From Nanobdellota archaeon (lineage in GTDB: Archaea > Nanobdellota > Nanobdellia > Pacearchaeales > UBA12030), in assembly GCA_022572525.1 (NCBI GenBank), contig JACZVS010000010.1, positions 1 through 9,473 of the forward strand: a stretch of DNA of 9,473 nucleotides, in the 5' to 3' direction. How positions within the stretch are numbered: the first letter of the stretch is position 1; every line of letters starts with the position of its first letter. Below the pieces are notes generated by a model. The model did no database searches, was not told the DNA's origin, and saw only the letters and a list, made by a program, of their open reading frames with translations. Positions 5,450 to 9,473 of this stretch are shown here, one piece after another. Made by a program: the position numbers and the translations under genes.

Positions 5450-5703
5450 TATTCTCTAGAATCATCTCTCTTAATGATAAAATAAATAAGTGCAATCGGA
5501 GCAATAATAGCAGCCATAATAAGAAGAACATTAGAAGCAAATTTAACTTTGCCTCCTATCTCTTCAACCGAATTAACAACTTGCCCGGTAAGTGGAAGAT
5601 GAATCTCGAGGTTAAACAATTGCCCCAGCAAACCAAGAATTACAAGTATTAATATAACATAAAGAAATATCCCGAAGATATCCTCGAAGTTTTCGCGGTC
5701 CAT
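5449..5703 (-). CDS. Two-helix membrane protein coupled to the nucleotidyltransferase
   Basis: An 84-residue protein with membrane segments at about residues 9-30 and 57-77. The acidic N-terminus (MDRENFEDIF) and the basic end after helix 2 (IIKRDDSRE) leave topology ambiguous, although the IKR at the end favours a cytoplasmic C-terminus, and so a cytoplasmic N-terminus with an external loop. That loop carries LPLTGQVVNSVEE; short TG-V-V segments of this sort recur in DPANN surface proteins, in my recollection, with unknown meaning. It is the first gene of a two-gene unit and overlaps the nucleotidyltransferase start by one base, so the pair may make a membrane-tethered enzyme. The TATA box GTTTATAT is centred 26 nt upstream of the ATG, indicating a leaderless mRNA. 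Family not recognised. Confidence 0.75.
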   Translation of the reverse strand: MDRENFEDIFGIFLYVILILVILGLLGQLFNLEIHLPLTGQVVNSVEEIGGKVKFASNVLLIMAAIIAPIALIYFIIKRDDSRE

Positions 5704-5717
5704 TAAAAAAGAAATAA

Positions 5718-5724
5718 CTTAAAG
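5718..5724 (+). promoter_or_regulatory. TATA-like box for the CAP-domain gene
   Basis: CTTAAAG is centred 25 nt upstream of the plus-strand ATG at 5746, inside the 42-bp gap between the divergent genes. The nearby ATATAAAC looks more like a TATA box but is only 17 nt from this ATG, and fits the opposite gene better. Confidence 0.45.
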
Positions 5725-5725
5725 A

Positions 5726-5733
5726 ATATAAAC
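5726..5733 (-). promoter_or_regulatory. TATA box for the membrane-protein/nucleotidyltransferase unit
   Basis: GTTTATAT on the minus strand is centred 26 nt upstream of the ATG at 5703. It lies immediately beside the plus-strand box at 5718-5724, and each box sits on the far side from its own gene, so the two initiation complexes should clash. Confidence 0.5.
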
Positions 5734-5745
5734 TTTTCCGGCAAC

Positions 5746-6711
5746 ATGCAACAACAAAAAGGAAATGCACATTATTTTGTAATTTTCATCGTCCTAATTC
5801 TCTTGATCGCAATAATCTTTCTTGCAATCTACTTAATCCTTCCTTCCTTCCTTTTTGAAACTCCTGATATAGCTAAAAAAGCCAAAGGAGGAGTAGAAAG
5901 GGCAGTAACAGAAATAAAGAGTGTTATAAAAGGAATAGAAGGTGAGCAAATAGAAGAACTTTCTCCCGAACAGCTTCCAAGAGGAGTACTTCCAGATAGA
6001 AGCCTTTACAATCTGGAAAGGGAGACTTTTAACCTGATTAATCAGGAGAGGATAAATAGGGGCCTGAATGCATTAGAATGGGATGAGGGAATTGCAAATA
6101 CCGCATTTAAACATAGCAAGGAAATGGGCCTTAATGATTATATTAATCATACAAATCTCGCAGGGCAGAAAGCAGATGGCAGACTTGCGGCTGACAGGAT
6201 TTTCAATATTTGCAGTTCAGAAAATATATTCTTCATAGAAGCAAGAAATCCAAAAAATGATCTTGCAGAAAAATCAGTTGAAGGATGGCTAGAAAGTCCA
6301 GGACACAGAGAAAATCTTTTAGATGAGAGTATAACAATGGCTGGAGTTGGCATCTACTGCGAAGGAAGAAAGTGCTATGTTAATGCTAATCATATCTGCA
6401 CTACAACAGAAATAAAGGAAACTTTACAGGAAAGATATGTTTACTTCTTCTCTCTCTACCCAAAAAAAATCCAATTCGATAGTCCGATACAAATAAATTT
6501 CCACCTCGAAATAACGCAAGAGGCAGACGTTTTTATTATTCCAGATGATGAGCAGTATCAGAATTATGTGAAAAGAGAAAGTTATCTTTTTACCCAAAAA
6601 TTTGGCAGCGTATTGGAATTAACAGATACTGCAGTTATAGAAAGGGGCTATGGATTTATGGTTGTGCCAAGCCAAGAGAGTGTGTTAATAATAGAGATTG
6701 AGTATTTGTAA
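5746..6711 (+). CDS. Membrane-anchored CAP (SCP/PR1) domain surface protein
   Basis: A 321-residue protein. A basic/polar start and one membrane segment (about residues 9-34) form an uncleaved anchor, followed by a linker (residues 40-85). Residues 88-220 form a CAP domain of the bacterial/archaeal YkwD-like kind: LINQERINRGLNALEWD, INHTN with H135, SSEN with E159, and GWLESPGHRENLL with H187 and N190 give the His-Glu-His pocket residues. Four Cys (156, 205, 210, 218) surround the domain and could form disulfides outside the cell. Residues 225-321 are a beta-rich domain (KIQFDSPIQINFHLEITQ, then GYGFMVV near the end) resembling the beta-sandwich domains often appended to archaeal surface proteins. 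CAP domains bind ligands or divalent ions, and a few are peptidases; the substrate here is unknown. The gene is divergent from the nucleotidyltransferase unit with only 42 bp between starts. Confidence 0.88.
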   Translation: MQQQKGNAHYFVIFIVLILLIAIIFLAIYLILPSFLFETPDIAKKAKGGVERAVTEIKSVIKGIEGEQIEELSPEQLPRGVLPDRSLYNLERETFNLINQERINRGLNALEWDEGIANTAFKHSKEMGLNDYINHTNLAGQKADGRLAADRIFNICSSENIFFIEARNPKNDLAEKSVEGWLESPGHRENLLDESITMAGVGIYCEGRKCYVNANHICTTTEIKETLQERYVYFFSLYPKKIQFDSPIQINFHLEITQEADVFIIPDDEQYQNYVKRESYLFTQKFGSVLELTDTAVIERGYGFMVVPSQESVLIIEIEYL

Positions 6712-6713
6712 CA

Positions 6714-6722
6714 TTTTTAAAT
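6714..6722 (+). promoter_or_regulatory. TATA-like box for the sequon-rich surface protein
   Basis: TTTTTAAAT begins two bases after the CAP gene's stop and is centred 25 nt upstream of ATG 6743, predicting a separate leaderless transcript rather than simple read-through. The T run could also help terminate the CAP-gene transcript. Confidence 0.5.
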
Positions 6723-6742
6723 TATAACTACTCTTTTTAACC

Positions 6743-7408
6743 ATGCCAAAAAAAGAGGCCATTTTAATAGTGCTTTTGGTAATCCTTTCACTCCTAGTGA
6801 TAACTTCCATTTATTTCGGGGTTGGCACTGAGAAATTCACTAACTTGTTTGAAAAGAAGCAACAAGAACAAAAAGAGCAACAAGAGGTACAAGAGATTGA
6901 GAATGCAACAGAAGAACAGGAGCAAATGGTAGAAGAAATGAATGAAACTGCAGAGGAAGAGGAAACTTCTGTCGATGCCTCACTTTGGTGTAATGCCGGC
7001 GATACTGTAGAAGTTATAAGTGACCTCTTTGTAGAGGGAAGTGCAACTAAAACCTTTGTTGGAGTAGAGAGCATTACTCTCGGAGTTAATATAACTAGCA
7101 CTCTTATTATTTGCGAAGCATGCCACACAACTCTTACTTACTCTATAACTGGGAGGAAAGTAGATGAGTGGACAAACACAGATAAACTGCTCCTTTTAGG
7201 ATTGGATGTTGACAAAGAGGGATGTTCTAAGTATGTAAGCTCTAAAACATTCCTAGGAACAAATGAAAGTTTAGAAAGTAATGATACTGCATATTTAATT
7301 TTTTCTAATAAGACGCTTGTAAAGGAAAAATGGCGTGATGAAGATGGAAGAACTTGTTTAGTTACGAATAATATCCTAAAACCATTAAGAGGGGCTCAGT
7401 GCAGTTAA
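6743..7408 (+). CDS. Membrane-anchored, sequon-rich surface protein
   Basis: A 221-residue protein with a basic start (MPKKEA), one membrane segment (about residues 7-26) and then a very Glu/Gln-rich stretch (residues 37-75, likely a helical or coiled-coil stalk). The C-terminal part (80-221) holds six Cys (83, 124, 127, 161, 205, 220), including a C-x-x-C (CEAC), enough for three disulfides. Six N-x-S/T sequons (N54, N67, N116, N174, N180, N189) suggest heavy AglB-type N-glycosylation outside the cell. No enzyme motif is visible and the family is not recognised. It follows the CAP gene by 31 bp on the same strand but has its own TATA-like box 25 nt upstream. A stalked surface adhesin or pilus-like accessory protein is a guess. 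Confidence 0.8.
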   Translation: MPKKEAILIVLLVILSLLVITSIYFGVGTEKFTNLFEKKQQEQKEQQEVQEIENATEEQEQMVEEMNETAEEEETSVDASLWCNAGDTVEVISDLFVEGSATKTFVGVESITLGVNITSTLIICEACHTTLTYSITGRKVDEWTNTDKLLLLGLDVDKEGCSKYVSSKTFLGTNESLESNDTAYLIFSNKTLVKEKWRDEDGRTCLVTNNILKPLRGAQCS

Positions 7409-7431
7409 TTGTTACTCTAAAAGTTATTTCT

Positions 7432-7887
7432 TTATCTTCGTGAATGATTTCCCCTTCTCCCATAATAATGCGCTCCATTAGTAGAAGGTTCTTCACCATT
7501 AAAGTCAATTCTTTCCAGGCTTTCTCCATCAAGAGTTACCTCAACCCGACTTTTTGGTCTATGCGCTACTCTTAAATCCAACAATCTTGCAGCTTTCTCT
7601 AGTTCAGAATGTTCCCCATTTACCTTTAAATGAAAAACTCCCTGTTCCTGCCTGTTTTGGAACATTAAGTCTACAGAATATAGTCTTGGAGAAGTGCCAT
7701 TTACACCAACATGATAAACTTCATCAAAATTAGAAGCCGCTTTCCTACTAAAAATAGTTAATCTAGTACCCTCATAACAAGTTCCTTCACATTCGATACC
7801 ACCACTAACAACTTTCTTAATCGCTACCCTAACTTCTCTAGACAATCCTTTCGGAAATTCAACCTCAGAATAATTATTTTTTCGCAT
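7432..7887 (-). CDS. Hypothetical protein with basic His/Arg tail
   Basis: A 151-residue protein that I do not recognise. No signal peptide or membrane segment. The body alternates short strands and helices; two Cys lie close together (IECEGTC, residues 32-36), and the region VYHVGVNGTSPRLYSVDLMF through FHLKVNGEHSELEKAARLLDL reads like an alpha/beta RNA- or ligand-binding fold, though this is only an impression. The last 15 residues are Gly, His, Tyr and Arg rich (HYYGRRGNHSRR), a basic tail that could touch nucleic acid. It is convergent with the sequon-rich gene, with 23 bp between stops. The TATA-like TTTTTAAA is centred about 24 nt upstream of the ATG, consistent with a leaderless single-gene transcript. 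Confidence 0.7.
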   Translation of the reverse strand: MRKNNYSEVEFPKGLSREVRVAIKKVVSGGIECEGTCYEGTRLTIFSRKAASNFDEVYHVGVNGTSPRLYSVDLMFQNRQEQGVFHLKVNGEHSELEKAARLLDLRVAHRPKSRVEVTLDGESLERIDFNGEEPSTNGAHYYGRRGNHSRR

Positions 7888-7907
7888 CTACGATCAAGAA
7901 GGAATTC

Positions 7908-7915
7908 TTTAAAAA
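7908..7915 (-). promoter_or_regulatory. TATA-like box for the basic-tail hypothetical protein
   Basis: TTTTTAAA on the minus strand is centred about 24 nt upstream of ATG 7887 with no SD. It sits in the 40-bp gap after the stop of the next minus-strand gene (7928). Confidence 0.5.
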
Positions 7916-7927
7916 GCTTTCGCAAAA

Positions 7928-8395
7928 TTACACTTTCTTGAATCCGCCAAGGAGGTAGATACCTAGGAGAAGCAATGCAATACTTCCGGAAAGCAGCAGA
8001 GAGCTATACTTCATAAAAAATCCTGCAACAGAAATTCCGAGAGAAACTGGCAGAATCAGAGTTACTATTGAAATACAAGCAGGACATGCAGGAACTAAGA
8101 TTCCAAGAAATGCTGCAAATCCTCCCCCTGTCGCACTTGCAGCCTTTTTTTGTACACTACAGATTTTACTCTTGAAATTATAAACCTGGAATGATAGCAA
8201 AAGCCCAAACAATACTGAGAAAACGACAACTAAGGCCAAGTTTAGGGGCGGAATAACTTCAAACCATAAGTCTAAATTCTGTAACCCTCCTGTTGCTTGG
8301 ACTTGGAGCAAAGGGAAAACTATAACCATAATTAGTCCAGAAACTATTGCAAGCGCAAGATACCTCTTATTTTTTAAAATATTTAGCACTCTCAT
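7928..8395 (-). CDS. Polytopic membrane protein with PACPAC motif
   Basis: A 155-residue membrane protein with predicted membrane segments at about residues 11-30, 48-71, 92-115 and 131-149, and perhaps a short one at 117-128. The notable motif is PACPAC (C104, C107) at the edge of or inside the third segment, a C-x-x-C that could bind a metal or undergo disulfide exchange; a further Cys (C79) lies in the preceding loop. A G-rich entry ATGGGFAAFLG precedes it. Small membrane proteins with C-x-x-C in a helix are known in metal transport and thiol-redox relay, but I cannot assign this one. Its ATG is 3 bp from the ATG of the divergent zinc-finger gene. The palindromic ATTTAAAT at 8419-8426, inside that gene, is about 27 nt upstream and is the likely promoter. 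Confidence 0.8.
   Translation of the reverse strand: MRVLNILKNKRYLALAIVSGLIMVIVFPLLQVQATGGLQNLDLWFEVIPPLNLALVVVFSVLFGLLLSFQVYNFKSKICSVQKKAASATGGGFAAFLGILVPACPACISIVTLILPVSLGISVAGFFMKYSSLLLSGSIALLLLGIYLLGGFKKV
8372..8379 (+). promoter_or_regulatory. Alternative TATA-like box for the zinc-finger gene
   Basis: TTTTAAAA is centred 23-24 nt upstream of the plus-strand ATG at 8399, but lies within the coding region of the divergent membrane protein (its Lys/Asn/Leu-rich N-terminus), so its A/T character may simply reflect codons. Confidence 0.3.
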
Positions 8396-8398
8396 TTT

Positions 8399-9085
8399 AT
8401 GGCAGTTAAAAGTAAACTATTTAAATTATTTGCCTTTAATCGAACTATGGTAGAAGAAAAAGGAGAAACAAAATCTAAAGAATCGGATGATGTCTCAGTA
8501 CCAGAAAAACAAGAAGAGCATGCTAAAGAGAATAAACAAGACCTTGAATGCCAATATTGCCATAAAAAGTTCGGGACAGAAGAGGCGTTAAATCAACATC
8601 TAATAGCAAAGCATTCTGAAAAAAAAGAAGAGGAAAAGGCAATAATAAAACCGGCAACAAAAAGGAAAGTAAGAAACTGGATAATCTTTTTCATAATCCT
8701 TGCAGCAGTTGTTTATGGTTTTTACTCTCTAAGTTCATCAAAGAGCCTTCCTCCTACTGACTTTTCCAACCATATTGAGCAAAATCCCCCATCACATATA
8801 CTGAAGGTGCCTATGCCATTAAGAATCCAGAAACATATGTTAGAACATGCAGATGGTACTGGCCCTCCAGGAGTAATAATAAACTATGATTGTAAGAACT
8901 ACAAATGCGAATCAGACTTAATTCCAAAACTTGAGGGCTTTGCCCCAAAATATCCTGACTTTGTATACGTCGCCCCATTCAAGAACATGCCAGCTAAAAT
9001 AGTTCTTACAAGACAAGGAGCAAGAGAAATCTTAGATGAATACAACGAAGAAAAGATAGATGATTTTATTAATCGAAGGATTTAA
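8399..9085 (+). CDS. C2H2 zinc finger - TM - DUF3105-like fusion protein
   Basis: A 228-residue protein in three parts. First, a charged N-terminal region leads to one C2H2 zinc finger (C51, C54, H67, H72; C-x2-C-x12-H-x4-H, reading CQYCHKKF...LNQHLIAKH). Second, after a Lys-rich stretch (KRKVRNW), there is one membrane segment at about residues 94-110. Third, the C-terminal domain has MLEH-ADGTGPPGVIINYDC, YPDFVYVAPFKNMPAKIVLTRQG and a Phe/Ile end, matching what I know of DUF3105-type domains; C165 and C170 could pair. By charge, the finger is cytoplasmic and the DUF3105-like domain external, suggesting a membrane-tethered sensor or binder. The start is uncertain: ATG 8447 (residue 17, MVEEKGE) is 24 nt from the palindromic box at 8419-8426 and would leave all domains intact. 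The final TAA overlaps the stop of the convergent AlaX gene. Confidence 0.82.
   Translation: MAVKSKLFKLFAFNRTMVEEKGETKSKESDDVSVPEKQEEHAKENKQDLECQYCHKKFGTEEALNQHLIAKHSEKKEEEKAIIKPATKRKVRNWIIFFIILAAVVYGFYSLSSSKSLPPTDFSNHIEQNPPSHILKVPMPLRIQKHMLEHADGTGPPGVIINYDCKNYKCESDLIPKLEGFAPKYPDFVYVAPFKNMPAKIVLTRQGAREILDEYNEEKIDDFINRRI
8419..8426. promoter_or_regulatory. Palindromic TATA-like box, possibly bidirectional
   Basis: ATTTAAAT is its own reverse complement. Its centre is about 27 nt from the minus-strand ATG at 8395 and about 24 nt from the plus-strand ATG at 8447, so one element has leaderless spacing to starts on both strands. It favours 8447 over 8399 as the zinc-finger gene start. Confidence 0.45.
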
Positions 9086-9473
9086 ACCACAGTATAATAC
9101 ACTCTCCTATTACTCTTTCCTTTGTTGTCAGCCTTTAGAAATTCTATCTTTCCTATTTCCTTCAGGCTTTTGACATGACAACCACCATCTGCTTGTTTGT
9201 CAGCTCCTTCTATCTCGACAATCCTTATCTCTTTAATCTTTTCATCAAAACCCTTTGCTAGCTTGAAGAATTCCAGATTCTTCAAAGCTTCCTTCCTACT
9301 TAACCAATAAAATTTCACAGGAAGATCTTTTTCTATAAGACTGTTGGCTTCATCAATATACTCTTTAATCTTTTCTTTATCAAAATTCTCCAGAGAGAAA
9401 TCAATTCTGCTCTTCTCGATATCAAGCTGATTGCCTGTTATAAGCGCTCCTGCCTTTTCATGAAATCTTGAGG
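9082..9473 (-). CDS. Alanyl-tRNA editing protein AlaX (5' end outside the window)
   Basis: The minus-strand frame is open from the right edge to TAA at 9082-9084, giving 129 residues of a longer protein. An internal GTG at 9318 is not the start: coding sequence clearly continues upstream (HEKAGALITGNQ, then KSRIDFSLENFD), a pattern of the AlaX / AlaRS editing domain. AlaX is a free-standing deacylase that clears Ser or Gly mischarged onto tRNA-Ala. The second half of its zinc site, usually CGGTH, reads DGGCH here (9175-9189), followed by VKSLKEIGKI and NKGKSNRRV as in the family; the first half (HxxxH) lies outside the window. The product ends soon after, so this is the short AlaX form lacking the oligomerisation domain. 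It is convergent with the zinc-finger gene, stops overlapping by 3 bases. Confidence 0.9.
   Translation of the reverse strand, partial: SRFHEKAGALITGNQLDIEKSRIDFSLENFDKEKIKEYIDEANSLIEKDLPVKFYWLSRKEALKNLEFFKLAKGFDEKIKEIRIVEIEGADKQADGGCHVKSLKEIGKIEFLKADNKGKSNRRVYYTVV

Noticed and set aside
6147..6353. Minus-strand 68-codon frame opposite the CAP domain
   Set aside because: Antisense to conserved CAP motifs; the frame is explained by codon bias of the real gene.
6811..7128. Minus-strand open frame of 105 codons rich in Ser and Cys
   Set aside because: It is the complement of the Glu/Gln-rich stalk of the surface protein: GAA/GAG codons read backwards as Ser/Cys/Phe. The plus-strand frame has a membrane anchor, sequons and a promoter; this one has none.
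1..9473. CRISPR array, tRNA/rRNA genes, insertion sequence or toxin-antitoxin pair
   Set aside because: I saw no regularly spaced repeats, no cloverleaf or conserved rRNA stretch, no transposase motif and no recognisable toxin or antitoxin. Small adjacent hypothetical pairs (1444-2143, 5099-5703) have membrane or enzyme features instead.

Overview
The window looks like a piece of a small-genome, AT-rich archaeon, most likely a DPANN lineage of the Woesearchaeota/Pacearchaeota type. The evidence is archaeal rather than bacterial promoter layout: about ten genes have a TATA-like A/T box centred 24-28 nt upstream of the start codon and no ribosome binding site, as expected for leaderless mRNAs. 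A clear Shine-Dalgarno site appears only at the second gene of a two-gene unit and at one small gene with a longer leader. Protein content agrees: a free-standing AlaX editing protein, a RibL-like nucleotidyltransferase, archaeal single C2H2 finger proteins, and many short hypothetical membrane proteins. This placement is inference from sequence style, not from a phylogenetic search. No tRNA, rRNA, CRISPR array or complete mobile element was recognised, and no gene-free stretch exceeds 300 bases.

Layout. 1-623: N-terminal third of a malate:quinone-oxidoreductase-like flavoprotein on the minus strand, broken at position 54. 766-909: an unlisted 47-residue two-helix membrane miniprotein on the plus strand with an AT-only hairpin and a strong SD. 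956-5041, all minus strand: a four-helix membrane protein, a two-gene hypothetical unit (bitopic coiled-coil protein plus a Trp-rich small protein), a cold-shock protein, a secreted HEFFH putative metalloprotease, a helical hypothetical protein, and 3-methyladenine DNA glycosylase I. 5099-5703: a two-gene minus-strand unit joined by a TAATG overlap (two-helix membrane protein, then a nucleotidyltransferase). 5746-7408, plus strand: two membrane-anchored cell-surface proteins, one with a CAP domain and one rich in N-glycosylation sequons. 7432-7887: unknown basic protein. 7928-9085: a divergent pair whose start codons are 3 bp apart, a polytopic membrane protein with a PACPAC motif and a zinc-finger/TM/DUF3105-like fusion. 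9082-9473: 5'-truncated AlaX.

The window is mostly a mosaic of single-gene transcription units rather than one pathway. The shared theme is the cell envelope: at least eight proteins are membrane-embedded or secreted. DNA repair (Tag), translation quality control (AlaX), cofactor chemistry (nucleotidyltransferase) and RNA chaperoning (Csp) are the recognisable housekeeping functions. I do not see a convincing new defence or mobile system. The best leads are the membrane-tethered zinc finger with its PACPAC partner, the secreted HEFFH protein, and the SD-led miniprotein with a structured leader.
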